From positions 620,001 through 684,000 of the forward strand of contig JAMYHL010000014.1 of assembly GCA_025531455.1 (NCBI GenBank): a stretch of DNA of 64,000 bases. Direction: 5' to 3'. This stretch comes from Apiotrichum sp. Y4204. Lineage: Eukaryota > Basidiomycota > Tremellomycetes > Trichosporonales > Trichosporonaceae. The notes under the pieces were generated by a model, which saw nothing but the letters and a program-made list of their open reading frames with translations, was not told the DNA's origin and ran no database searches. Shown here in pieces: positions 34,392 through 45,059 of the stretch. Made by a program: the position numbers and the translations under genes. Positions within the stretch are counted from its first letter, which is position 1; each line of letters opens with the position of its first letter.

Positions 34392-37300
34392 ATGTCGGGT
34401 CTCGCCCCGAAATCGCCACGCCGCCGCAAGTCGGTCGGGCTCAAGGAGCGGAGCCTCAACAACCTCGATGACAGCAACACGCTATCGTTTGCATCTCCGG
34501 AGCGGATCGGGAAGACCAGCGACGAAGGCTCGTCCACCTGGAACCCCAAGAGAGTGAGCTCACTTTCCCCTGTCATTGTTCTCCCTCTAACGACCTAGAA
34601 ACCGCGCAAGTCGTGCCTCAAGCTGAACGACGACGATGACACCATCTCCATCGCCGCGGCATCCGCCCCATCCGGCCGCCGGAGCCTGGGTATCTCCCGC
34701 CGCGTGAGCTTTCACCCCACGATGCACGTCCGCTGGTTCGAGAAGGAGGACGAGAAGAAGCGCCGCAAGTCGTCGATGGGAGCTATGCGCCGTTCCCTCC
34801 CCGGCGCCCCGAGCCGACGCTCCTCGATCCAGATCGCGCAGCCTGCTCCCCGAGTTACTCCCGCCAGCCCGCGCAGCCCCCGGCAACGCTACTTTGTTGG
34901 AGAAGGCGAGGAACTGGGAGAGGAGAGCATGGAGATGTCAATGGACGAAGATGGTCTCGACTATGACGAGGAAACCTCTCCGTTTGGCGGATCGGCGCAG
35001 CCCCCGGCAGCACCACAGGACGCTGGTGATGACAGCTACGCGACTGACGAGTCGGAAGAGATGGACATGGAGGAGACGACAGTCTTAGATGCGAATATCC
35101 GCCAAGGGGACTTTGCGCATGACGACACCGACTACTCGGAGGAGGACATGTCGATAGAGGAACCCAGCAACGGCTCGGCCAGCGACGAGGAGAAAACGAT
35201 GGACTTCACTGTCGCCCTTGGCGGCGCCATGCCGAATGTCCCGCCTCAGGGTGCAACCCGGAGTAGGGCGTCGATCGGCTACCTCAACCCTCGGGGACCC
35301 GATGAGTCGAGCGCAGAACCTCTCCACCCCGGCGATGACACCGACGGCAGCTCGATGATGGAGACGGCCGTATACGGAACTGTGTACGCCGAGGATTCTC
35401 TCAGCGACGACACAACCGGCAACTCGGACCCTGATGGCCGCACCACCACTTTCAACTACACTGCCATGAGCAACATGGAGTTCACGACCGCAATTGGCGG
35501 CATTCACCGGGAGGCCGACGATGACGGGTCCGACATGGAGTTCACCCAGGCTATCGGCGGTATTCACAATGGCAATGCCTCGATGGTAACCGGCGAGTTC
35601 ACCACGAGGCACAACGATGAGACTGGGGCCATGGAGTTTACCTCTGTTATTGGCGGCATTCATCGTGAAGTCACGGAAACGGGTATGGAGTTTACGACTG
35701 TTATCGGGGGTATTCACCAGTCGGTCAATCAGACCCGGACCAACATCTTTGACACGTCCACCACCACTCGCAACATCTTCGCGGCCGACTCGGACTATAT
35801 GGGGAACACGCAGACTGGATTAGCCTACCCAGTGCTTGAGCCTGCCAAGATCGCAGAGGTGGATGAGGAACCGCCCCTTCCGACGACCCGGACACGCGGC
35901 TCCTCGGCAACTCCTGGCCGTAAGACGCCAACTAAGGCAGCCACCCCGAGCTTCATGCGCCCAACAGCCGCTTCGGCCTCGAAGACCTCGGCGTCCAACA
36001 CCAAGAGCGACAAGCCGAAGAAAAAGAACCCTTTCGCCCCGAGCCCCGACAGCCCTGGCCTCCAGCGCTCCAAGTCGCGTACTCCCCAGCAGCGCGGCGA
36101 ATCAATGGAGAAGGCGGCGAGTGTCGCCAAGAAGCTCGACTTTGGTGCCGCGTCATCGGACACTAAATCCACCAATGTTTTCGCGTCCACGTCCGTGTCG
36201 AATGCTGGTATGACCCCGAAGCGCACTCCGAGGAAATCTGTCACTCCCCGCCGCGCCACTCCCAAACGACCCCGCGATGAGGAGGAGGAGGAGCATGCGA
36301 GCAAGAGGAGGAACATATTCGCGCCGCCTTCCTCTGAAAGTCAGCGGATCTTCAAGGCTGACGCCGCCGTGCCTGAACCTCAGTCTGCGGCAGAGACAGT
36401 CGAAGCGGAAGCTGCTCAGCCGGAGCACGAGGAGGCTCAGCCTGAAGTTCCAGAGGAGGTTGAAGGCGAAGAGGATATGGAGCTGGAGGAGGAGATGGTT
36501 GAGATGGACGATCAAGAAGCTTACGATGAGGCTCCGGAAGAGGACGGCCACCCTGACCCTTACACAAGCCCGCCACCGGCACGTCCAGTGACCACCTCTT
36601 ACACCCCTATCCGCGAGCGGAACCGGGAGTCGTTGGGTGGACGCAAGTCGCTGGGCGCAATGGGTCCACCGGTGCGCGTTTCGCTGTTGCCGAATCGATC
36701 TCCATCCCCGGATGCCCCGGAACCCGAACCTATTGGCCTGGCCGACTTTCTCGAAATGACTGGCATTGAGTTTATGGACCGACTCCGCATCGCCACCCGC
36801 CGCAGCTCGGCCGGTGGTGGCCTCTTAGGGGCCGAAGACCGCGAATTTGGCCTCCACGACTTTGTCGCCGGCAACCTCGACACTGTTTATGTCAACTTTT
36901 ACGAGTGGGCAATCGAAAAGATGCTCAGTAACATGGCTTCCTTGAGCGAGACGCTCAGCTCGACGGAAAAGGTCCTCGACGAGGAGAATCCGGTTGTCGT
37001 TCGCGAATACCTCCGGGCTTCCGAGGACGAGCGTGGACTCTTCCAGACCATCCTGCGCGAGTACAAGACCAACACGATGCTGCGCGCACGGAGTAACTGG
37101 TACGACTGGAAGCGGGAGGTCATGGAGCAGCATATCCACAAGGATGTCAAGAGCATTCGGGACGAGATGGTCGAGGACGCGGAGCGGTTCAAGACGCGTA
37201 TCGACGCGGCGTCCACCCTCCTTCCCAACTTGCGGTCAAGGCACGAGGCGCTCAAGGCGGAGCTGGCGGCACATCGCGCTGCTGTCGAGCGCATCGAGGC

Positions 37301-38211
37301 ATGCGATCAGGAGGAGCTCAAGGAGCTTAAGGCTGGTGTTGTTGAGCAGAAGTGAGTCTTGGTGTTCCATCCATGATAACCAAGCTGACCGTCAGTGCCG
37401 AGATCGAGAGGTTCACGGCTGAGCTGGAGGACAAGAACGCGCGTCTTGCCGAGCTGCAGTCCCAGGCGGCCCAGTTGGAGCAGGAGTGCGAAGATCACAG
37501 AAAAGCCACAGAGGCTGCGCGCGCTGAGAGCTCTGAGTCTTCGCCCTCAGACGTCCTGCGCCTGGATGCCGAGCACCGCGCACTACAGGACCTGCACGGC
37601 TGGAAGATTGTGCGCGCATCGCCGCTGCGGATGACATTCGACGATGAGATAGAGCTGAATGTGCCCGTCGTGAATGGCGTCCCAGACATCAACGGCGCGT
37701 CGCTGAGCCTCGTACATCACATGCAGACGCGCGACGGCTCGACCCTGGGGCTGATCGACCTCACCCGCAGAGCACTGGCGCACGCCCGCCCCGCAACGCT
37801 CCCGGCCCTGGTCCGCGCCGCAGGCCAGCTGTGGACTGCTGCCCGCCACCTGCGCGACGAGATCCGCATTCTCAAGCTCTACTACCCCTCGACTTACTCT
37901 GCCGACCACAACACGTTCACGGCCACCGCGGCGGTCATGCTCCCGAAGCAGCGGGCCAAGGTCCAGCTCACGTTCACAATAGGCCACGGCACGCTCGCCG
38001 CCTGGCCGAGTGTGCACGCCGTCACGGCGATCCGCGTCAACGCCGAGGTGGTCTACGGCAGTGCAGAGTGAGTATAATCAGCTTTGGGGGAAATCAGCTG
38101 ACATCCAGTGCGGCGGGTATCAAAAGCTCAGCGGAGGAGATGCTCGCGACCGTCGTGCCTGACGTACCAGGCGTGCTGTACCAGGCCTGCTCGACGGCGG
38201 CGGGAGTGTAA
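34392..38211 (+). CDS. SPC7: Kinetochore scaffold KNL1/Spc7
   Basis: Four exons (34392-34553, 34599-37351, 37396-38067, 38109-38211) give 1229 residues. A PP1-docking RVSF lies near residue 89 (RRVSFHPTMHVRWF) and a SILK-like KSCLK near residue 58. The MELT-type array reads MDFT near residue 255 and MEFT near 347, 367, 399 and 417, several followed by IGGIH, with a degenerate GEFT copy between. These are the sites that Mps1 phosphorylates to recruit Bub1-Bub3. The C-terminal third holds the Spc7 domain (GLADFLEMTGIEFMDRLR), a coiled coil, and an RWD-type end that binds the Mis12 complex. The protein links the outer kinetochore to spindle-checkpoint signalling. Confidence 0.93.
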
Positions 38212-38549
38212 TAGGGTAGAGGGGATTCCAGTTGGGCGTTTGGAGGAAGTGGGTCGTGAAACGTCAAGTTGTTCGATGAGGCGCCTGCAAGATCTCCGAA
38301 TATCTTCGTGGACGACGCGCCGAGGGCTGAGCTCCAACGGAGGTCAATGCCCTTTACCTTCAAGCTTGCCAAGCTCAGAGCTTCGAACATCACGCCGAGC
38401 TATAACGCCCAGTCGTTCCCACGCTCCACAGAGTGACGGCGCCATTCCGGGATTTTCTGAGTCTGTTCAAAGACAGATTGTACGATATATAACAAGCTCG
38501 TCCTGTAAACATGTATCAACGTCTATTCTCACCTCGAAGCACAAACAAC
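38212..38549. promoter_or_regulatory. Upstream region of secreted peptide 1
   Basis: Non-coding DNA after KNL1. It ends in a TATA-like gatatataac at 38484-38493, about 60 bases before the ATG of the small secreted protein. Confidence 0.5.
38484..38493 (+). promoter_or_regulatory. TATA-like box
   Basis: gatatataac sits 57 bases upstream of the start at 38550. Few genes in this window have a TATA box this clear, and the other small secreted-protein gene has one too. Confidence 0.6.
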
Positions 38550-38723
38550 ATGCGCATCTCGCTCCTCGCCCCGCTCGCCCTCGCCGTGGCCGCGTTCGCC
38601 GCGCCCGCCGCCGACCCCCAAAGCGACTACATCAAGGGCGGCGGCGGCGGGTTCAGCCGCTGTGCGGGCTGTCACCTGTCGTTCCTCCCCTGCCCGAAGG
38701 AATGCTGGACCAGGAAGAATTAG
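38550..38723 (+). CDS. Small secreted cysteine protein 1 (57 aa)
   Basis: An intronless frame of 57 residues. The first 18 or so residues (MRISLLAPLALAVAAFAAP) are a clear signal peptide with an AFAAP cleavage context. The mature part has a glycine run (KGGGGGF) and four cysteines (SRCAGCHLSFLPCPKECW). The frame is open upstream to an ATG at 38511, but that would bury the signal peptide, so I start at 38550. I do not recognise a family. It could be an effector-like or cell-surface peptide. No homology is claimed. Confidence 0.5.
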   Translation: MRISLLAPLALAVAAFAAPAADPQSDYIKGGGGGFSRCAGCHLSFLPCPKECWTRKN

Positions 38724-39594
38724 GAGTGTCGTCCATGGAGCGATGCCCTGCAGTGCGCGCGCTGCCTGGATGATTGGACCACTGGTCAGTTCCCCGGAAT
38801 ATCGAAAAGCGTGAACTGATTCCAGAGTGCCAGCGCCCATCGTATAATCGGTACCAGGTCAGAATAGGAGCTGGAATAAGTAGAGAGATGAAGGAAATAT
38901 GAGCGGTCTAGAGTCAGTTGTCGCTGGTTAGGATTGCCACAAACCGGAAACCTCGACGGGTACCTAGCAAATCTCACATGACGCAACCCAAAGGCCCAGA
39001 GCCCAGAGGTTGTCGCGCATGTCAGTTCCGTTGGAGAGTGGAGAAGCCCCACCGTAGCCTGGCCGCTACCTGGCTGCCAGGGCAGGCGTAACTGAGCGTC
39101 CCCTGTCTGTCCTGTCCCATGGCAGTGGGTTGGTAGCAGGAGATTGGGCGTGGCGGGCCCGTCACTGGCTGAACCAGTCTCCTCTCGGGTTACACTCCTG
39201 GCGGCATTTTCGATGCTGGTGATTGTCGACAGTTTGTAGACTGGACAGCGTCTGCTGCCTCGGAGCTCAGTGTGGCATTACTACTACTGGGTCAATCCGG
39301 GAGATGGATGTAACATTACCGGAATCTCGGCATGTTCATGAGCAGCGAACAGCATACCGAGACATGAGGCACGCGTTGCTCGACTCGTCGGTTCCTTGTC
39401 GACGAACGTACTCGCGGATCAGTGTTCGGGACGGTTCCACCGTGTGACCTTGGTAACCCCATCGAGATGCCGACGGAAGACCCGCAGTCGAGTCGAGAGA
39501 CTAGGTTCGCATATATACCACCTCCTCATCCCCCCTCCGATCCCCTCGAGGTCGCAACTCACAATAACAGCGCCACCACAGCCCCCACCACACA
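38724..39594. other. Intergenic between the two secreted peptides
   Basis: An 871-base non-coding stretch. It ends in the TATA-bearing promoter of the second peptide. I see no gene in it. Confidence 0.45.
39511..39518 (+). promoter_or_regulatory. TATA box of secreted peptide 2
   Basis: atatatac lies 77 bases before the ATG at 39595, followed by a C-rich leader. Confidence 0.6.
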
Positions 39595-39783
39595 ATGCGC
39601 TTCCCCCTCCTCGCCCTCCTCGTGCTCCCGCTAGCCAGCGCCGTCCCCCGGCCCCCGCCCCCAGGCGACGAGCCGTACCCCGCCTGTCCCCCCGGCACGA
39701 TGGAGTGCTGCCCTTCCTGGCCGTGCCGGCCTATCGCCGAGTGCAAAAAGGTCAAATGCGGAATCATCGGGCATGGCATGTAG
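39595..39783 (+). CDS. Small secreted cysteine protein 2 (62 aa)
   Basis: An intronless frame of 62 residues. The signal peptide is MRFPLLALLVLPLASAV, with a predicted cut after ASA. A proline-rich spacer (PRPPPPGDEPYP) precedes six cysteines in 26 residues (ACPPGTMECC, WPC, AECKKVKC), a density that suggests disulfide bonds. It resembles peptide 1 in the MR-x-x-LLA start, size, TATA promoter and location 872 bases away, but the mature parts do not align well. No known family recognised. It could be a secreted effector, toxin-like or wall peptide. Only expression and homology data could say. Confidence 0.55.
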   Translation: MRFPLLALLVLPLASAVPRPPPPGDEPYPACPPGTMECCPSWPCRPIAECKKVKCGIIGHGM

Positions 39784-39950
39784 TTGAGCGCCGCGGCGCA
39801 AGTCGGTTTCGGGCAGCGGTGTCCGAGGTGGAGAGCTCGATGGAGAGCATGGAGGGTCCTGATAGTGACACGAGATGAAACTCAAGTACTTTGCGTGCAG
39901 CGTGCGCAGCGTGCGAGTCAAGGATGGAAGGATGCAGGGCTGGGCGAGAC

Positions 39951-39955
39951 AAAAA
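39951..39955 (-). terminator. Pol III T-run after tRNA-Ala
   Basis: Five T on the minus strand begin two bases after the tRNA discriminator, as expected for RNA polymerase III termination. Confidence 0.7.
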
Positions 39956-39956
39956 T

Positions 39957-40039
39957 TGGACGAGTTAGGAATCGAACCAAAGACCTTTCCAAATCACACA
40001 AATGCGAATGGAACGCTCTACCAACTGAGCTACACGCCC
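39957..40039 (-). tRNA. tRNA-Ala (anticodon CGC), intron-bearing
   Basis: An 83-base gene. The 5' half GGGCGTGTAGCTCAGTTGG with D stem GCTC/GAGC is typical of tRNA-Ala. The anticodon stem is TTCCA/TGGAA. The 17-base loop fits a 7-base loop with anticodon CGC plus a roughly 10-base intron after position 37. The acceptor contains G3-U70, the alanine identity pair. Two mismatches stand out: T6-T67 in the acceptor and T51-T63 in the T stem. B box GGTTCGATTCC and a T5 terminator are intact. The gene may work with U-U pairs, or be starting to decay. Confidence 0.65.
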
Positions 40040-40336
40040 GACAATATTTTTTGGAAATCCCGCTAGACAGGATGAGTCATTCATGGGCTTAGGTGGCATG
40101 ACGTCATGGAAAAATGATGGTCCGTCACCACCCCGGCCACCCCACCCCACCCCATGCACGTCATCCTCCCCACCCCGCGGCGGGCTTCATGCGCCGCCCA
40201 TGGAAGCCGCCCGGTATATGGTCGCGCGACGACCCACGACCCACTCCCGCTAGCCCGCTCCCGCGCAACCCATAATCCACGTTCTTCCCGTTCTCCCATT
40301 TTCGCAACCGCCCACTCCCTCAATCCTCATTCAACC
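40040..40336. promoter_or_regulatory. Upstream region of UPF0590 gene
   Basis: Non-coding DNA between tRNA-Ala (divergent) and the UPF0590 start. It has C-rich tracts (ccaccccaccccacccc at 40138-40154) and ATG-proximal pyrimidine runs. Confidence 0.45.
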
Positions 40337-42338
40337 ATGGCGCCCCGTCTCCGCGTCCTCATCTCCTCGTCCACCGCATACCCGCCAACGGCGGTGTGCC
40401 CCGTCAACTCGCCGACGCCGACGCAGGTGCGCACAGCAAACTTTGAAGGCGAGATATCCGTCTTTGTGCGCGACTTTACCGGCGAGGGCGCGGCCAAGGG
40501 CAACGGGCAGTGTTACTTTGGCGAGAGCGGGCGCGAGGACATGACCTATGGCATTGTCGTGCGAGGTGCGTACTGTTTTGGAATTTCTGGTTCTCTCGCC
40601 AGTGGTCGTAGGATGAGCCGTACTCGTGTGATATCCAAACCAAATTGATAACTGATCAATTAACAATGTTGTTCCTTCTGAAGACGACCACTGGCTTTCC
40701 CACTTTGCCTTCGTCTGGATCCGTGGATCTGTAGATAGAGGTGGATGGGAATGTCGGCACGCGTCCGTGGCGTTCATGTCGCGCCGCGCGCCGCAATTCA
40801 GCGCCGCAAGCCCCGAAGCGATTGCGAAACGCGCTGACACCAGGACGATACCTCGACAATCCGAGTGCCGACGACGTCGTCTTTGGCAACATCTTCGAGT
40901 TCCCCATTCGCGACAGCTTGCCGTGGGGCACGGCGATAGCGACCAAGTTCATGTAGTGAGTATTCGCCTCCTTTGGAAGAGCCCGTGAAGAGGGGTAGTA
41001 GACGATGGGCAGCGCTTTCTTCGATAAAGTGGAGATGGGCGCGTGCTTCTTCGAGAAGCATGGAAAAGAGTATCTCTCGGTCTCAGTTGGTCTAGGTCCG
41101 ATAAGAGCCAGCTAGGAGACGATCATTCAGGTCCCATCATGTCACGCCAGATCGGCTTCCACCGCAGATCCACTGCAATCACCACCTGCATTCTTCACTC
41201 CATCCATCTTCATTCTTAATCTCTTTCATTCTTCTTTTGCCATGTCCTCCATGCCTCTTAAAAAGCATACGCTACAGCCCCCTGTGGGATTTGAACCCAC
41301 GATCTTAACCATGCGCCGAATGCAGGAGCTTCCTGCACGCCGGAAAGTTACGCCTTAGCCACTAGGCCAAGGGAGCGGTGGTGAGGGGAGTCGGGCGGCG
41401 GACAGATAAGGGCTGCGAACGCCCGACTGCAAGCTCGAAAGCTTGCAGGCTCACAGACTCTGAGGAGGGTGGGGTCGCAGAGGTGGGATAGCAAAGGGTG
41501 GCCGCTCAAGGGCGGTGACGCGTTGGAGAGGGATACGAGACCCTTGGAGCCAGGGACGCCGTCGACCCTTTTCCGACCGCCCGCTGACATCAGCTTTATC
41601 GACCCGACGCTCAAGCTCGACGTGTACGCCGACAAGCCATGGGCGCTCTCCCCGGCAGTGGCGACGATGAACCACCTCTCGATCCGGCCCACGGCCGGCG
41701 CCGACGAGGTGGCTTCCCTTGCGGCCGACAGCGCTGCCGCCCCCGGTCCGGCAGTTACAGTTAATGAGGACGCGCTCTCCGCCCTCCGCGCCGACCTACG
41801 CACTGCCGAGACCGAGTCGCAGCCACGAGACGTGCGCACCCGCCGCCGCTTCTTCGCGGACGAGGCACACCGCAAGTTCCCGCTCGACGGCGAGGTCGGA
41901 ATGGAGTTCTCGAACGGTATACTGGGTGAGTGAGGGTGGGAGCTCATAGCCGTACACCCGACCTCACTGCATTGCCGTTCTTGACGCTGACACGCAGACT
42001 TCAACACGCTCTCCGTGCAGCTGCCGCGTCCGTTCGCGATGCAGATTCCGCTTCTGAAGTACTGGGACGGGCAGCCGGTGACGTACGTGTGCCGCCGGCG
42101 CGTGGCCGAGGGCGAGAGTCCGGTGACTCCCGACGGCATATACTGGGCGGTTGCGTTTGAGATTGTCGACGAAGACGCCAAGGCGGCACTCGCCAAGCGC
42201 GGGGGGTCGGTTAAGAGTACTGGGAAGGGTACTGATGGGCAGGCCGAAGAAGAGGAAGATAAGGATGCCGGGAGTGGGACGGCCGGGACGGTGAAGACCG
42301 AGTCGGCGCAGGAGTCGGCGAGTCAGGATGTCGATTAG
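40337..42338 (+). CDS. UPF0590/DUF1769 family protein
   Basis: Four exons (40337-40565, 40844-40955, 41594-41925, 41998-42338) give 337 residues. Family segments appear in order: MAPRLRVLISSSTAYPPTAV, FEGEISVFVRDF, SADDVVFGNIFEFPI and DSLPWGTAIATKF, then FIDPTLKLDVYADKPWALSP, FADEAHRKFPL, and finally LPRPFAMQIPLLKYWDGQPV. This is the fungal DUF1769 domain, found in small cytosolic proteins of unknown function. The C-terminus is a disordered Lys/Gly/Glu tail. Intron 2 is 638 bases and contains a tRNA-Arg gene on the opposite strand. Intron 1 is 278 bases. All joins are in phase. Confidence 0.83.
41258..41264 (-). terminator. Pol III T-run after tRNA-Arg
   Basis: CTTTTTA on the minus strand lies about 12 bases after the tRNA-Arg 3' end. 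Confidence 0.65.
41276..41376 (-). tRNA. tRNA-Arg (anticodon CCG), nested in an intron
   Basis: A 101-base gene with a 28-base intron. Acceptor strands are GCTCCCT and AGGGGGC with one G-U pair, the D stem is GCCT/AGGC, the anticodon stem TAACT/GGTTA, loop TTCCGG+T with anticodon CCG, and the T arm GTGGG-TTCAAAT-CCCAC. The intron can itself fold as a hairpin (GCAGGAAGCTCCTGC). It lies wholly inside intron 2 of the UPF0590 gene, on the opposite strand. Confidence 0.83.
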
Positions 42339-42596
42339 AGTATAGACTTGTTGTGCCCTTGTTAGATCTGTCTACTGTAGATTGTCATGCACCCTTTCCT
42401 CATTCCCCTCAATCCTCCCACGCTAGCTTGAGTACAATGCATGCACATACAAGTGTCGCAGTCTAATGTCGTGCACGTTGCTACAACTTACAAAGATGTG
42501 GGACACACGCCTGTCCCCGTCCGCCTCCGCGCAGCTTCGCTACCTCTCCCCATGGCTCCTCCCTCCTCCTGTAGATCTAAGTGTTTTTGAATTACC

Positions 42597-44749
42597 TCAC
42601 TTGCCGCTCTCCATCACGGTCGTGTTGCCCATCACGCGACACAGCTCGTACGCAATCATGAGCATGAGCTGCCCGACAAAGTCGACGGCGGCCGAGTGGA
42701 TCGGGAGGACGTACGAGCTGAAGTCAGTACGAGTGGAAACTATAACGGCTGGCAGTACTCTCCGCCATTCTACTCTCCGCCATTTACTCACTCGGGATCG
42801 AGGTCGCGCCACCAGCAGAACACGGTGAGGAAGTGCGCCGAGATGAGTGAAAAGGCCGCCATGGCCGCATAGGCCACCCAGCCCGCCCACCCGAGGTCGA
42901 CGTCGCTCCACCCCGCGACGTGCACAAAGCCGAGGAACGCCGCCTGCACGGGGAACGCGAGGACGAAGAGGATGCCCATGCTTTGCTCGGGGGAGAGCCC
43001 GTGTTGGTCACTCTCGCGGGCGGTTTCGGGGTGTAGTTTCTTGTGCAGCGTCGTGCTTAGCCGGTTGGCGTGGATCGCGCCCAGAGAACCCGTTAGGCCA
43101 GTCATGGAAATTGCAAGCAGCGCAAAGCTGCGGTACTTGCCCACTCCGGACTGCAGGACCATGCCGGTGCCAGACGAGACGATCATGGCGCCAATCTGAC
43201 GTCAGCTATCGTCGGCTGGATTCTGTAGCTCACGAGAGGGATCCAGCTGCCGCGCGCAATGTCCCGGACCCACGCGTCGCGGAGGACGCGGACCGTGAAC
43301 CACACAGCTGCCGCAGCCATGATAAGCACGAGAATGAAGGGGCCCGGGGTGTCCATCGCGCTCACGAGGCCGGTGCCGATCAGCGCCAATATAAACAGCG
43401 TGACCAGGTCGCCGAGGCAGGCTGCAACGGGCGGTGTGATGTTGTCTGGCATGTCAGCGGAATTGAATTGGTCGCGTGAGCAGCCCCGCAGCGGTAGGCT
43501 GGCTCCCACATGCACTCACCCGGATCGATATTGCACCAGCGGCATAGTACGACGAGGCCACACATAAAGCTGCCGAGGGAGAGGGACGAGAGGCCGGCGG
43601 CGCCCATGCTGGTCGCGAGCACCATCACGAGCTGGGCAAATCCGGGACGCGTCCGTCCCTCGCGCCACGGGTCATTCTGGTTCGGGTCGGAGACCGTGCC
43701 ATTGGACGGCAGGTCCGGCGCAGTCGGCACGTCGCCGAGGCGGTGGGTGGTGACGAGGCCGAGGAAGAACGACATGCCGGCGGCGAGGAAGGAGATGAGC
43801 AGCGCCTGCAGGCCCAACAGCGTCATGTTTGCGACTATCAGCCGCCGCCGTGTCCTGCGGCTGTCGAGCTCGCCAAGTGTGGCAGATGTGCCAAGCCGTG
43901 CCGAGAGACACATCTCGCTGCGCAGAGTCAGCTTGGTACCAGTGGGCCGAGTGCGGACTCGGCGATCGGGACAAAACTGTAATGGCACGTGCTCGGCCCA
44001 CACAACTTGCTCCGCACTCCGCTCCGCTGCAAAGCTACTCACAGGTTGCCCTTCAGATTGCCGATCATGGGAACGAGGATGAAGAGCTCGTCGACGCGGC
44101 GGAAGACCCGCCAGCGGGCGTAGTGCTCGAGTAGTTCGCCAGAGAAGACGAGGCCGATTAGACCGAAGAGGAGTGATGGTGTGGACTGACATCAGCAACA
44201 AAATTCGGGGGGACACGCACGCCGCCAGCACACATGCACGGCGTCGTGCGTCGTGCATCGCGCATCGCGGTGCATCCAGCGACAACAATGGGGGACGTGG
44301 GGTGAATGCCGACGACCCATCAAGTAGATTCTGGCGTGCCCACACGACTCCTGGCAGGGACTCACCGAAAACAACAATCCCTTGATGTCGCTCCACTTGC
44401 TCTCGATGACGCTCATCGTGGTCTTGACGCTCCCGCTATCGCTCGCGGGGCTCAGGAGGGGGTCCGCATCGCCGTCTCTATCCCCGCGGTCGATATCAAA
44501 GCTGTCCCCGCGATTGCTCGCCGTCCCGGTACTCCGGCCGCTCGACCCGACAGTACGGTCCAGGGGTGACCGGTCGCCGTTGGAGCCGTCCCGGTCTCTC
44601 TCCTGTGCTGCGGCCGCTTTTTTGCTCACGCTCACGGGGTCCAGCTCGTACTCGCCGTACGCATCGTAGTTGGCCAGGCCGGCGGCGGCGGCGAAGCGCC
44701 GTGCTTGCCGTACCGTCTCGGCCACGTCGCGCTTCAGAATCGGAGACAT
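42597..44749 (-). CDS. SLC41/MgtE-type Mg2+ transporter
   Basis: Six exons (44749-44366, 44185-44043, 43917-43520, 43445-43234, 43195-42792, 42717-42597) give 553 residues. A disordered, Ser/Asp-rich cytosolic N-terminus (1-125) is followed by two MgtE-like halves. Signature segments are ELFILVPMIGNLKGNLEMCL with ARLGTSATLGELD in the first half, and DPDNITPPVAACLGDLVTL in the second. About ten hydrophobic segments can be counted. Animal SLC41 proteins carry Mg2+ (Na+/Mg2+ exchange or uptake); the fungal role is by family. The last exon is short (40 codons) and completes the final membrane helix (FVGQLMLMIAYELC). Confidence 0.88.
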
Positions 44750-45059
44750 GGTGGATGGGTGGACACAGACTTCCAAATCTCGGGACGAGCCGGGTAAAGG
44801 GACGGTGGTGGTGTGTGTGGTGGAGGGAAGCAAAGACGAGAGATCATCTTGGCACGGACACTGCCCAAATTTCCGCCCACGCGCGCCCACTTTGCCCTGA
44901 CGTGATCTGGGCGGGCTGATGGCACGCCACACACCTGCATGTGCACACAGTTGCCACCCAGCCAGCTGGGCTGTCTGTGCAGCCATCAAATAATGGCCAG
45001 AACAGAGACGGCACACAGCCAGATCTTCAACGTCTGACAGCTCACCCAGTCTCTAACGT
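44750..45059. promoter_or_regulatory. Upstream region of SLC41 gene
   Basis: 310 bases between two minus-strand genes. It holds the SLC41 promoter and the 3' end of the DDLD protein. Repeated gtgtgtggtgg-like tracts are the only visible feature. Confidence 0.4.

Noticed and set aside
38511..38549. Upstream ATG of secreted peptide 1
   Set aside because: Adding 13 residues would hide a good signal peptide; the start at 38550 fits better.
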